Translations under genes and position numbers: made by a program | Assembly (NCBI GenBank): GCA_913775725.1 | Contig: CAJYNG010000007.1 | Location: forward strand, 1 to 56,513 | Direction: 5' to 3' | Length of the DNA stretch: 56,513 nt | From: an uncultured Stenotrophomonas sp. | Lineage (GTDB): Bacteria > Pseudomonadota > Gammaproteobacteria > Xanthomonadales > Xanthomonadaceae | The notes under the pieces: generated by a model | Seen by the model: the letters and a program-made list of their open reading frames with translations, nothing else | Database searches by the model: none | Told to the model about the DNA's origin: nothing | Shown: piece by piece, positions 25,393-35,063 of the stretch | Numbering within the stretch: position 1 is the stretch's first letter | Layout of the letters: each line of letters begins with the position of its first letter

Positions 25393-28218
25393 TTAGAAGC
25401 GCTGCTGGTACTTCATGTACATGAAGCGGCCGATGTCGAAGCCACCGTAGTAGGTGAAGCTGCTGTTCGGCTGGCTGTACATGATCGGACCCTGGTGGTT
25501 GAACACGTTGTTCACGCCCAGCGACACCGTGCCATCCCACGGCAGGCTGTAACGCACCTGCAGGTCGTGGAAGGTGTTGGAGCCCACCTTGTTGGTCGGC
25601 GACGCGCTGGTGTACGACGAGTTGAAGCCCGGCATGTTGCACTCGTCCATGTACGAGCACTTCTCCTTCATGCTGGAGTAGTAGCGCGCGGTCCAGCCGA
25701 TGCCGAGGTCGCCGTACTGCCAATCCAGGTTGAAGGTGGAGCGCACGCGGAAGTCGCCCGCCCAACCGGTTCGCTGTTCCACCGGCGTGGTGGCGGCGCT
25801 GTCGTTGCGCTGTTCCAGGTAGTCGGTGTAGGTGGTGTTCCAGTTGACGGCGAACTTGCCGAACGCGGTTTCCGGCAGGCGGTAACGCACGTTGATGTCA
25901 TAGCCGGCGGTTTCGCGGTAGCCCGCGTTGACCAGCGAGCGGTCCAGCGAAGCGACCTGGCCGTTGCTGCCACGGGTGAAGCGGCCGCAGGCGGCATCCG
26001 AACCCTGCACGTAGCACTGTTCCAGGATGTTGGTGGCCGACTCACCGACAATGGCGTTGTCGATGCGGATCTTCCACCAGTCCAGGCTGACGTCCAGGCC
26101 CTGCACGAAGTCCGGGCTGTAGACCAGGCCCACGGTCCAGGTCTTGGCGGTTTCCGGCTTCAGGTTCGGGTTGGAACCCGAGCTGAAATCGGTGGTGGCC
26201 TGCTGGCCGGGCTTGGTGGCCACGCTGCCATCGCTGTTCAGCTGGCGGAAGTTGGCCGGCACCTTCAGCGCCTGGCAACGGGCGGCAACGGTCGGGCTGG
26301 TGGCGGCGGTACCGAAGGAGGTATCGCACGGGTCGGTGAACGAGTCACGGCTGCTGACGGTGCCGCCGTACAGGTCATCCACGGTCGGCGCACGGAAGCC
26401 GGTGCCGTAGGTGGCGCGCACCAGCAGGCTGTCGATCGGCTTCCACTTCAGGCCGAACTTGCTGTTGGTGGTCGAACCGAAGTTGTTGTAGTCCGAGTAG
26501 CGACCGGCCACGTCCAGCGACAGTTCGCGCGCGAACGGCAGGTCGGCCAGCAGCGGTACCTGCAGCTCCAGGTAGATCTCGTTGAGCGAGTAGTTGCCGC
26601 GGGTCGGCTGGCCGCCGGTGCCGGCGATCTCGCCCTTCTGCACCATCATGTCCGGCGTGTAGCTGGCTTCCTCGCTGCGGTGCTCGAAGCCCATCGCGGC
26701 CAGGATGTCGCCGGCCGGCAGGGTGAACAGCGAGCCGGAGATGTTGCCGCTGGCCACCTTGGTGGTGCTCTGCATCTTGTCGACGAAGCGGGTGAACAGG
26801 TAGTCCTGCACGTCCTGGTTGCTCAGCGAGCCCGGGCCGGTGTAACCCATCGGCGCGGCCGGATTCCACGGCACGCAGCCGGCGATCACCGCGCCCGGCG
26901 CACCGCAACGGGCCACGTTGCCGTCCATGAAGGACGGGCCCACGGCCAGGTTGACGTGCGGCTGGTACATGCTGCCGGTACCGATGCGCTCGCCTTCGTT
27001 GCGGTTGTACATGTAGTTGACGTTCCAGTCCCAGTACCGCGAACCGGTTTCGAAGCTGCCTTCCAGGCCGATGCTGGCGCGCTTGGTTTCCAGGTTGTTC
27101 TCGGTGCCGCGTGGCAGTTCCTCGGTGCGGTGCGCGAACAGCGCGTCCTGGCCCCACAGGTTGAACGCGCTGTCCTTGGACAGGGCGGCACGGCTGCCAT
27201 TGCGGGCCTGTGCGGCGCTGACCGAGTACGGGTAGCCAGCCAGGTGCTTGGTCGATTCGCGCTTGCTGTACAGCGCGTCGGCGACGATGCGCAGGTTGTC
27301 GGTGATCGAGAAACCACCGTTGGCGAACACCGAGGTGCGCTCCAGGCCGGTCAGCAGGCTCATGTTCGACTTGGTGTTGGCACCATCGGCCGGGTCCGGC
27401 GCATGGAAGTTGCCGGCCTTGCTCGGGTCGCCGCCCGGGCCCACGGTCAGGTTCTTGCCACCGACGGTGACGTAGCCCCACGGGGTGTTGCCGTTGAGGC
27501 CATCGTTCGGGTGGCGCGGGCCGTTGGTGTAACGGCTGAACTCGCGGTCCTTGCCCAGCACCTCGTCTTCCTTGGTGCGCTCGGCGCCCACGCTGAACCA
27601 GCCGCGATCGAAGGTCTTGCCGAAGGTCGCGCTGTAGGCGCGCTTCTGGCCGTCGCCTTCACCGTACTGGCCGACGTAGACGCTGGCTTCGCCACCATCG
27701 AAGTTCTTGCGGGTGATGATGTTGACCACGCCGGCAATGGCATCGGAGCCGTACAGCGCGGAGGCACCGTCGGTCAGCACTTCCACGCGCTCGACGATGG
27801 ACGACGGGATCGAGGCCAGGTCGGAGTAACCGCCGGCGCTGACGCCCATGCGGCGGCCGTCGATCAGCACCAGGCTGCGTTCCGGGCCAAGGTTGCGCAG
27901 GCTCACGTACATGCCGCCGAAATCGCGCGAAGAGGTCAGCGACGAGGCGCGGCTCATGCTCGGTGCACCGGCGGCAGGAATGTCCTGCAGGATGTCGGCG
28001 ACGTTGACGTAGCCCTTCTTCTCGATCTCGGCGCGGTTGAGCGCGACCACCGGCTGTGCGGTTTCGACACTGGCCTGGCGGATGCGCGAGCCGGTGATCT
28101 CGATGCGGTCGAGGTTGGTCGGGGTATCGCCGGCGCTCTGTGCGAAGGCGGGGGTGGTGCAGCTGGCGGCCAGCGCGATGACGATCGCGTTGCGCAGCGG
28201 ATTGGTTTTCAGGGACAT
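25393..28218 (-). CDS. TonB-dependent outer-membrane receptor
   Basis: 941 residues. Signal peptide to about residue 26 (SCTTPAFAQ), TonB-box-like LDRIEITGSRI, plug domain (ADILQDIPA, SLVLIDGRRM, YGSDAIAGVVNIIT), then a large 22-strand barrel ending YMKYQQRF with the final Phe needed for BAM assembly. It imports a scarce substrate across the outer membrane, powered by TonB; the GSRIR plug type is common among Xanthomonadaceae receptors for carbohydrates or peptides rather than siderophores, but the substrate is unknown. ATG 28218 is chosen over an earlier start at 28248 because it begins the signal peptide. Confidence 0.93.
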   Translation of the reverse strand: MSLKTNPLRNAIVIALAASCTTPAFAQSAGDTPTNLDRIEITGSRIRQASVETAQPVVALNRAEIEKKGYVNVADILQDIPAAGAPSMSRASSLTSSRDFGGMYVSLRNLGPERSLVLIDGRRMGVSAGGYSDLASIPSSIVERVEVLTDGASALYGSDAIAGVVNIITRKNFDGGEASVYVGQYGEGDGQKRAYSATFGKTFDRGWFSVGAERTKEDEVLGKDREFSRYTNGPRHPNDGLNGNTPWGYVTVGGKNLTVGPGGDPSKAGNFHAPDPADGANTKSNMSLLTGLERTSVFANGGFSITDNLRIVADALYSKRESTKHLAGYPYSVSAAQARNGSRAALSKDSAFNLWGQDALFAHRTEELPRGTENNLETKRASIGLEGSFETGSRYWDWNVNYMYNRNEGERIGTGSMYQPHVNLAVGPSFMDGNVARCGAPGAVIAGCVPWNPAAPMGYTGPGSLSNQDVQDYLFTRFVDKMQSTTKVASGNISGSLFTLPAGDILAAMGFEHRSEEASYTPDMMVQKGEIAGTGGQPTRGNYSLNEIYLELQVPLLADLPFARELSLDVAGRYSDYNNFGSTTNSKFGLKWKPIDSLLVRATYGTGFRAPTVDDLYGGTVSSRDSFTDPCDTSFGTAATSPTVAARCQALKVPANFRQLNSDGSVATKPGQQATTDFSSGSNPNLKPETAKTWTVGLVYSPDFVQGLDVSLDWWKIRIDNAIVGESATNILEQCYVQGSDAACGRFTRGSNGQVASLDRSLVNAGYRETAGYDINVRYRLPETAFGKFAVNWNTTYTDYLEQRNDSAATTPVEQRTGWAGDFRVRSTFNLDWQYGDLGIGWTARYYSSMKEKCSYMDECNMPGFNSSYTSASPTNKVGSNTFHDLQVRYSLPWDGTVSLGVNNVFNHQGPIMYSQPNSSFTYYGGFDIGRFMYMKYQQRF

Positions 28219-28483
28219 CCGTGAAATCTCGTGTTTCAGGAAAAACAAGCGCCCGTTCTATGGGCGCGTGGGGTGCTGCAAACCAACGTGGGGGGCGCGA
28301 TTCTAGAGTGTTTTCATTCGTAACTGTTTGTCTCTGCGCCGCGGATGAGCGCGAAAATGAATCGCAACCAACAATCCACAGATGCGTTGTGCGCAGCGTC
28401 ACGCGCGCTGCGATTGCGACGGGCAGAGGCATCGGTAGCGGCGGATTTCCTGCAATCTGTAGCAGCGCGTGTGCACAGGCATT

Positions 28484-28506
28484 CATCCACGCATGGCGTG
28501 GATCTA
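28484..28506. repeat. GTAG palindrome (minus orientation)
   Basis: Exact reverse complement of the element at 19613-19635 (ATCCACGCATGGCGTGG... ending CTAC). Confidence 0.85.
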
Positions 28507-28519
28507 CTGCACCGAGATC

Positions 28520-28558
28520 GGGGTCAGATCCCTTCGCGTAGCGAAGGGATCTGACCCC
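28520..28558. repeat. Perfect GGGGTCAGATCCC palindrome
   Basis: 18-bp perfect arms (28520-28537 and 28541-28558) with a 3-nt loop. The same design, with changes only near the loop, recurs at 55589-55627. Confidence 0.88.
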
Positions 28559-28565
28559 GCCAACG

Positions 28566-28594
28566 AAAAAGGGACGGAGCCTTCGCTCCGTCCC
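28566..28594 (-). terminator. Intrinsic terminator of the exporter operon
   Basis: GGGACGGAGC/GCTCCGTCCC stem followed on the minus strand by five U residues, 34 bases after the stop of the last permease gene. Confidence 0.92.
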
Positions 28595-28628
28595 CCTGCG
28601 TGATGCGCAGTCCACCGCTGCGTGATGC

Positions 28629-29951
28629 TCAGGTTTCGCGTAACGCCGTGGTGATCGGCAAACGCGCCGCGCGCAGCGCCGGGAACAGACCGCCGACCAG
28701 GCCGATGCCCAATGCCCATTTCAGGCCGGTCCACAGCAGTTCCGGCGAGACGTGGAACTTGAACACCACCGCGCTGAAGTTGCTGCCGATGGTGGACACG
28801 CTGTAGCCATTGAACAGCAGCCACGCGACCGCACAGCCGAGCAGGCCACCCAGCAGCGCCAGCAGCATCGTTTCCAGCATCACCGCCGTCACCACCGGCA
28901 GGCCGCGGAAGCCGATCGCACGCATGGTGGCGATCTCGCGGGCGCGCGTGGCCACGGCCGCATACATGGTGTTGAGCGCGCCGAACACCGCACCGACCGC
29001 CATGATCGTGCCGATCACCTTGCCAAGGATGTCGATCAGTTTGGTCAGCCCGCCGCCCTGCTTGCTGTAGTAGACGCGGGTGGTTTCCACGTCCAGCTTC
29101 AGGCGCGGGTCGGCGGCGACGGCGGCCTTGAACTGATCGAAGCCGGCCTTGCCATCGGTGCGCACGCTGATCGACTGCCAGGCGCTGCGCTGGTAAGTGG
29201 TGGCCAGCGTATCGGCGTCGGTCCACAGTTCCGAATCATGCGCATCGCCGGTGGCGAACACACCCACCACGGTCCAGGTCTGGTTGCCCAGCGTCAGCGT
29301 CTTGCCAACGTCCAGATCGTGGAACTGGCCCCTGGCGCCCTGGCCGACCACGATCTCGCGCAGGCCAGTGGCGAACTTGCGGCCTTCGACAATCTTGACC
29401 TTGTCATGCACCGCCCACGCCTGCGGGCCGACGCCGCGGAACTGCGCGTTGACGTCGGTGCCATCGGACTTCGACACCAGGTTGACCACCTGCGACAGCT
29501 CCGGTGACAGCAGCGGCCGGCCTTCGGCATCACGAGTGATGCCGGGCAGGGTGGACAGCGTCGGCACCTGTTCGCGGGTGATGACCGAATTGGTTTCGGC
29601 CTGCGAGCCGCCACGCAGCACGATGGCGGTGGTGTCATCACCGGTGTTGTTGAGCGTGGCCTGGAAGCCTTCGCCCATCGCCAGCATCGCCACCAGCACG
29701 CCGACCACGCCGGCGATGCCGACCACGATCACCGAGGACGCGCCCCAACGCTGCGGCAGGCTGGCCACGCCGATCCGGGTGGCGGCCAGTGCCAGCCGTC
29801 CACCACGGGTCAGCAGCAGCCACAGGGCCACCAGCACGGCTACGGCCAGCACCCCGACCCACGGCAGGCTGATCCACAGCACCAGGCCGATCACCAGCAG
29901 CAGCACCGTCACGCCGTTGCCCAGCCACTTCTTGAGTTTGCTCTTGAACAT
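28629..29951 (-). CDS. ABC exporter permease, MacB/FtsX type (second permease)
   Basis: 440 residues. N-terminal membrane hairpin (VLLLVIGLVLWISLPWVGVLAVAVLVALWLLL read as two helices), then a MacB-type periplasmic domain (residues about 95-310) and three C-terminal FtsX helices (MAVGAVFGALNTMYAAVATRAREIATMRAIGF is the typical motif region). Last gene of a four-gene operon with adaptor, ATPase and another permease. The extra N-terminal hairpin sets it apart from the first permease, suggesting the two form a heterodimer. Confidence 0.9.
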   Translation of the reverse strand: MFKSKLKKWLGNGVTVLLLVIGLVLWISLPWVGVLAVAVLVALWLLLTRGGRLALAATRIGVASLPQRWGASSVIVVGIAGVVGVLVAMLAMGEGFQATLNNTGDDTTAIVLRGGSQAETNSVITREQVPTLSTLPGITRDAEGRPLLSPELSQVVNLVSKSDGTDVNAQFRGVGPQAWAVHDKVKIVEGRKFATGLREIVVGQGARGQFHDLDVGKTLTLGNQTWTVVGVFATGDAHDSELWTDADTLATTYQRSAWQSISVRTDGKAGFDQFKAAVAADPRLKLDVETTRVYYSKQGGGLTKLIDILGKVIGTIMAVGAVFGALNTMYAAVATRAREIATMRAIGFRGLPVVTAVMLETMLLALLGGLLGCAVAWLLFNGYSVSTIGSNFSAVVFKFHVSPELLWTGLKWALGIGLVGGLFPALRAARLPITTALRET

Positions 29952-29964
29952 GTCGGTGTCCTCC

Positions 29965-31122
29965 TCAGCGGCCGGCCAGTGCGTCGACGATCTTCAGGCG
30001 CTTGGCACGCAGCGCGGGCAGCAACCCGACGATGATGCCGATCACCACGATCAGGCCCAGCCCCATCAGCCAGGTCGGGGTCGGTACGTGTGGCGGCAGC
30101 ATGCCCATGCTCTTCGGGCCGATCGCCGGCAGGATCAGCGCGGCCAGGCCCATGCCGATCAGGCCGCCGAGGCCGATCAGCAGCACCGACTCCACCATCA
30201 CCAGGGTCAGCACGGTGCTGTCCTTGAAGCCCAGTGTCTTCAGCGTGGCCAGTTCCGGCACGCGCTCGCGCACTGCCTGGGCCATGGTGTTGCCGGTCAA
30301 CAGCAGCAGGGTGAAGAACACCGCGCCCATGATCGAGGTGACGATCATGCCGATGTCTGCGAACTGCTTGACGAAGGCCTGCTGGAAGGCTGATTCGGTC
30401 TGGGTCTTGGTCTCGTGGTCGGAGTTGGCCGAGATCGCATCGATCGCCTGCGCCACCCGCGAGGACTGGTCAGGGTTGTCCAGCGTCACCGTGTACCAGC
30501 TCACCTGGTTCTTGATGTAGTCGTTGGATTCGTCGAAGTACTTCCAGTTCATCATCAACTGGCGTTCTTCGTTGGCCGCCAGAGCACGGTCCTTGGAACG
30601 GTAGATGCCCTTCAGTTCCAGCGGCCAGTCGTTGCTGCCGCCCCGCGGGAAGATGGTTGCCTGCAGCGGGATGGTGTCGCCGATCTTCCAGCCGAACTGC
30701 TTGGCCAGGGTTTCGCCGACGATGGCGCCGGTGCGGGTCTGCTTCCAGTCTTCCAGCTGTGCCGGGTCGATCTGCAGTTCGCGGTAGACATCGAAGTAGT
30801 TGGGCGACACCGAGAAGTTCGGGAAGAAGTTCTTCGGGTCCTGATAGATGCCGCCGAACCACATGCCGTAGGCCACGTCGCGTACACCGGACACCTGGCG
30901 CACCTGCGCTTCCAGGCGGATCGGCAGCGACTGGGTGATCGACAGTCGCGAGGCCACCACCAGGCGGTTGGCGCCTTCCACGCTGCCACCGGAGGTGAAC
31001 GCCACGCGCACCGAGTCGAGCATGCCGAACAGCAGGAAGGCGGCCACCACCGAGAGCAGGGTCAGCAAGGTACGGGTGCGGCTGCGGAACAGCTGCGCCC
31101 ACACCAAAGAGAAGTATTTCAT
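29965..31122 (-). CDS. ABC exporter permease, MacB/FtsX type (first permease)
   Basis: 385 residues: one N-terminal helix ([20 protein letters not shown]), a large periplasmic MacB-core domain, then three helices with [13 protein letters not shown], the conserved FtsX coupling motif. 13 bases separate it from the second permease and 14 from the ATPase gene. Likely acts with both as a mechanotransmitting exporter rather than a pore. Confidence 0.9.
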   Translation of the reverse strand: MKYFSLVWAQLFRSRTRTLLTLLSVVAAFLLFGMLDSVRVAFTSGGSVEGANRLVVASRLSITQSLPIRLEAQVRQVSGVRDVAYGMWFGGIYQDPKNFFPNFSVSPNYFDVYRELQIDPAQLEDWKQTRTGAIVGETLAKQFGWKIGDTIPLQATIFPRGGSNDWPLELKGIYRSKDRALAANEERQLMMNWKYFDESNDYIKNQVSWYTVTLDNPDQSSRVAQAIDAISANSDHETKTQTESAFQQAFVKQFADIGMIVTSIMGAVFFTLLLLTGNTMAQAVRERVPELATLKTLGFKDSTVLTLVMVESVLLIGLGGLIGMGLAALILPAIGPKSMGMLPPHVPTPTWLMGLGLIVVIGIIVGLLPALRAKRLKIVDALAGR

Positions 31123-31136
31123 CGCCGTGGCCTCCG

Positions 31137-31826
<690 letters not shown>

Positions 31827-31928
31827 GGGTGGTTCTCCACGGAAGGCGGGAAACGGGGAAGCGCACCTGCGGTGGCCGCGGGCGTGCGTCGAGCGGTGTT
31901 GCCGGCGGCGCCCGTGGGCGCCAGGCCG

Positions 31929-33179
31929 TTACTGCGCTTGTTTCTGTTGCACCTTGGCGCCATCGCGCAGGGTGTCCGGCGGGTTCACCACCACCGATTC
32001 ACCTGCGCTCACGCCCTTGAGAATCTGGCGGTCCTTGCCCATCGCCTGGCCAGCCTCGACCGTGCGCTGCTGCACGCGGTTCTCATCACCGAGCACGAAG
32101 GCCACCGAGGCGCCCTCGCGCTGGACCACGGCGCCGCCCGGCACGCGCACGCCCTGCGGCTTGGCGGCCGCCTGCGGCTGCGCCTGTTCCAGGAAGCTGA
32201 CCCGCACGCCCATCTCCGGCACGATGCGCGGGTCCTTCACCTTCAGCGCGACGCGTACCTTCACCGTGGCCTTGCCGCGGTCGGCGGTGGGGATGATGGC
32301 GATCACCTCACCAGGGATCTTCCATTCCGGGTAGGCATTGAGCGTGGCTTCCACCGGCATCTTCGGCTGCACGCGGCCGATGAAGGCCTCGCCGACCTCG
32401 ACTTCGATCTCCAGTGAATCCATGTCGACGATGGTGCCGATGCCGGTACGGGTGAAGCCGCCGCCGGCCGATAACGGCGAGACGATTTCGCCCGGCTGTG
32501 CCGCCTTGGCGGTGACCACGCCGGAAAACGGCGCGCGCACCACGTTGTTGTCTACGCCGAGATCGGCAATGGCCAACTGGTCGTGGGCGACCTTGACGTT
32601 GCGTTGTGCGGTGTCCAGCTGTGCGCGCAGGCTGTCGCGCTGGGCCACGGCCTGGTCGTACTGCGAGCGCGAGACCAGCTGCTGGCCGACCAGCGCCTGC
32701 AGGCGGCTGGCTTCGGCGGCGGCCTGCTTCTGCTGGGCCTCCAGCCCGGCCACCTGGCTGCGTGCGGCCTGCAGTTGCGAGGCGTACAGGCTGCGCTGGG
32801 CGTCGGCATCGATCGGGTCCAGCGTGGCCATGATCTGGCCCTGCTCCACACGCATGCCTTCCTCGATCATCACCTCGCGCACCTTGCCGGTGATCTTGGC
32901 CGAGACCGTGGCCATGCGCCGGGCGACCACGTAGCCGCTGGCATCGAGCACCGAACTGCTGGCGTTGCCCTGCTGGATGGCCACGGCGGGCGCGGTTTCC
33001 ACCTCCATGGCCGGCGCACGGCCGAACAGGAAGGCGACGGCGGCGGCGATCAGCAGCACGACCACGATGATCGCGATCCACAGCCAACGACGGCCACCGC
33101 CATTGCTACCACCGGAGGCGGGCGGCGGCGATTTGCGGTCGATACGGAGTTCCTTCAACAGCTCGGCAGAGGCGTTCAT
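31929..33179 (-). CDS. Periplasmic adaptor (HlyD/MacA family)
   Basis: 416 residues from ATG 33179 (33188 is equally possible). A cytosolic N-terminus with KELRIDRKSPPPASGG, one membrane anchor (WLWIAIIVVVLLIAAAVAFLFG), then the lipoyl/coiled-coil hairpin (about residues 120-210, Ala/Gln-rich: QLQAARSQVAGLEAQQKQAAAEASRLQALVG as landmark in part) and beta-barrel part. Links the inner-membrane ABC exporter to an outer-membrane channel, which is not in this operon. First gene of the exporter operon, divergent from a second ABC operon. Confidence 0.92.
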   Translation of the reverse strand: MNASAELLKELRIDRKSPPPASGGSNGGGRRWLWIAIIVVVLLIAAAVAFLFGRAPAMEVETAPAVAIQQGNASSSVLDASGYVVARRMATVSAKITGKVREVMIEEGMRVEQGQIMATLDPIDADAQRSLYASQLQAARSQVAGLEAQQKQAAAEASRLQALVGQQLVSRSQYDQAVAQRDSLRAQLDTAQRNVKVAHDQLAIADLGVDNNVVRAPFSGVVTAKAAQPGEIVSPLSAGGGFTRTGIGTIVDMDSLEIEVEVGEAFIGRVQPKMPVEATLNAYPEWKIPGEVIAIIPTADRGKATVKVRVALKVKDPRIVPEMGVRVSFLEQAQPQAAAKPQGVRVPGGAVVQREGASVAFVLGDENRVQQRTVEAGQAMGKDRQILKGVSAGESVVVNPPDTLRDGAKVQQKQAQ

Positions 33180-33381
33180 TCGTTCCATCACAGGCGTTCG
33201 GGCGGGTGTGGCCGGAAGAGCGGACGGCGGCGGTTCCGGCGGTGGAGCGTGCGGCACAGCATGAAGGCAGGTACGGCGATGACGGCAGTGACAGCTGTCA
33301 CCCGATGACACTGACGGCGGCAACTGCGAAATGTGACCACGGCGGCACAGGATGGCAACGTCCCCGCTACCGGTACCGCCC
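33180..33381. promoter_or_regulatory. Divergent control region rich in TGAC half-sites
   Basis: A 14-bp perfect palindrome (GTGACAGCTGTCAC, 33288-33301) stands in a cluster of TGAC/GTCA half-sites between 33279 and 33336 (GATGACGG, AGTGACAG, CTGTCACC, GATGACAC, CTGACGG, TGTGACC). It lies midway between two transporter operons. The DesR-like regulator encoded at 36275 is a good candidate to bind here. Confidence 0.55.
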
Positions 33382-34278
33382 ATGAATCCGATCGCCCCGT
33401 CGCTGGCCCGCCTGCAGCAGGTGCAGGTGCGCTACCGCGACCATACCGCCCTGCATGGCATCGACCTGCAGGTCCGCGCTGGCCAGGTGCTGGCATTGCT
33501 GGGCCGCAACGGTGCCGGCAAGAGTACCGCGATCAGCGTGCTGTTGGGTCTGCGCCGCGCCGATGACGGCCAGGTCGAGCTGCTCGGCGGTGACCCGCAG
33601 CAGCGCAGCAGCCGCCTCGGCCTGGGGGTGATGCTGCAGAGCACCAGCCTGCCACCGATGCTGCAGGTGGACGAACTGGTGGCGCAGGCCAGCGCCTGCT
33701 ATCCGAACCCGATGCCGCTGCAGGAGATACTGCAGCGCGCCGGTCTGCAGGCACTGGCACGCCGCCGCTACGGCCAGCTTTCCGGTGGCCAGCAGCGCGC
33801 GGTGCAGTTCGCCATCGCGCTGTGTGGCCGGCCGCGCGTGCTGTTCCTGGACGAGCCCACCACCGGCCTGGATATCCAGGCGCGGCAGGCGATGTGGCAG
33901 GCGATCCGGCAGCTGGTGGCCGAAGGTTGCGGCGTGCTGCTGACCACCCACTACCTGGAAGAGGCCGAAGCGCTGGCGCAGCAGGTGGTGGTGCTGGAGC
34001 AGGGCCGGGTGCTGGCCGATGCGCCGTTGAGCGAGCTGCGCCTGGCTGATCGGCCGCGCCGCATCCGCTGCCGCAGTGTGCTGCCTGCTGAAGACGTGCA
34101 GCAGTGGCCGGGTGTGCAGCAGGTGCAGCGCGACGGCGAGCACCTGCAATTGCTGGCAAGCCCGGCCGAGCCGGTGGTGGCGCGCCTGCTGGCCGCCGAT
34201 GCGCAGCTGCGCGAGCTGGAAGTACAGGGCGCGGCGCTGGCCGACGCTTTCCTCGACATGACCCGGGAGGCCGCATGA
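33382..34278 (+). CDS. ABC transporter ATPase (ABC-2 export type)
   Basis: 298 residues from ATG 33382 (33352 would add 10). Walker A GRNGAGKST, signature LSGGQQRAVQFAIA, Walker B LFLDEPTTGLD, H-loop TTHYLEEAEAL, plus a C-terminal regulatory tail of about 80 residues, usual for antibiotic-, lantibiotic- or lipid-exporting ATPases. Overlaps the permease gene by four bases (ATGA), then a sensor kinase and a regulator follow: the YvfS/YvfT/YvfU-like order known from Bacillus. Confidence 0.93.
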   Translation: MNPIAPSLARLQQVQVRYRDHTALHGIDLQVRAGQVLALLGRNGAGKSTAISVLLGLRRADDGQVELLGGDPQQRSSRLGLGVMLQSTSLPPMLQVDELVAQASACYPNPMPLQEILQRAGLQALARRRYGQLSGGQQRAVQFAIALCGRPRVLFLDEPTTGLDIQARQAMWQAIRQLVAEGCGVLLTTHYLEEAEALAQQVVVLEQGRVLADAPLSELRLADRPRRIRCRSVLPAEDVQQWPGVQQVQRDGEHLQLLASPAEPVVARLLAADAQLRELEVQGAALADAFLDMTREAA

Positions 34279-35057
34279 ACACGATGACCCGTACCGGCAC
34301 CACGCCCACGCTGGCATCTGCCTGGCGACAGGCACTGCGCCCATACCGCGCCGAGCTGGTGGCCGAAATGCGCCGTGCCTGGCGCACGCCGGCGTTCGCG
34401 GTGCCCTCGCTGCTGTTCCCGGTGTTGTTCTATCTGTTGTTCGGCGTGCTGCTCGGGCGCGGTCATGCGCCGCTGTACCTGCTGGCCACCTACTGCGTGT
34501 TCGGTGCGATGGCCCCGGCCCTGTTCGGCTTCGGCGTGCAGCTGGCGCTGGACCGCGAAGGCGGCCTGCTGACCCTCAAGCGCGCGCTGCCGATGCCGAC
34601 GGCGGCACCGCTGCTGGCACGGCTGGCCATGGCGATGATGTTCGCGCTGCTGGTGGCGTCGTTGTTGATCGGTGTGGCACACGTGTTCGGTGGCGTACAG
34701 CTGCACGCGCTGCAGGTGCTGCAGCTGATGGCGGTGGCGGGACTGGCCGCGCTGCCGCTGGGGGCGATCGGCCTGCTGATCGGCAGCCATGTCAGTGCCA
34801 GCGCGGCACCGGCGATGGTCAACCTGGTCTACCTGCCGCTGGCCCTGCTGTCGGGGCTGTGGCTGCCGCTGTCGGCGCTGCCCCAGCTGTTCTCGACGAT
34901 GGCACCGCTGTGGCCGACCTGGCATCTGGCGCAGCTGGCGCTGCCGGTGGTCGGACTGCCGTCGGTGGGCAGCGTCGTCGGTCATCTGCTGGTGCTGCTG
35001 GCGGTCACCCTCGTGGCGTTGCTGTTGGCACGGCGTCGCCTGCGCCGGATCGGCTGA
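34275..35057 (+). CDS. ABC-2 type permease
   Basis: 260 residues with six predicted helices. The opening AEMRRAWRTPAFAVPSLLFPVLFYLLFGVLL is the typical ABC-2 entry (quoted in parts: RRAWRTP, FPVLFYLLFG). Translational coupling to the ATPase through the ATGA overlap. Forms the membrane part of the exporter. Confidence 0.9.
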   Translation: MNTMTRTGTTPTLASAWRQALRPYRAELVAEMRRAWRTPAFAVPSLLFPVLFYLLFGVLLGRGHAPLYLLATYCVFGAMAPALFGFGVQLALDREGGLLTLKRALPMPTAAPLLARLAMAMMFALLVASLLIGVAHVFGGVQLHALQVLQLMAVAGLAALPLGAIGLLIGSHVSASAAPAMVNLVYLPLALLSGLWLPLSALPQLFSTMAPLWPTWHLAQLALPVVGLPSVGSVVGHLLVLLAVTLVALLLARRRLRRIG

Positions 35058-35063
35058 ACTGGC

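Larger units (their letters stand above)
28219..28628. other. Gap with promoter region, repeats and a terminator
   Basis: 410 bases without a gene. The right-hand part carries the inverted GTAG palindrome, the GGGTCAGATCCC palindrome and the terminator of the exporter operon (listed separately). The left part must hold the receptor promoter; it is AT-richer around 28300-28330. Confidence 0.5.

Noticed and set aside
24478-28224. A 1248-codon open frame on the plus strand opposite the TonB-receptor
   Set aside because: It is the complement of a clear receptor gene in GC-rich DNA; composition is repetitive His/Val/Gly with no domain.
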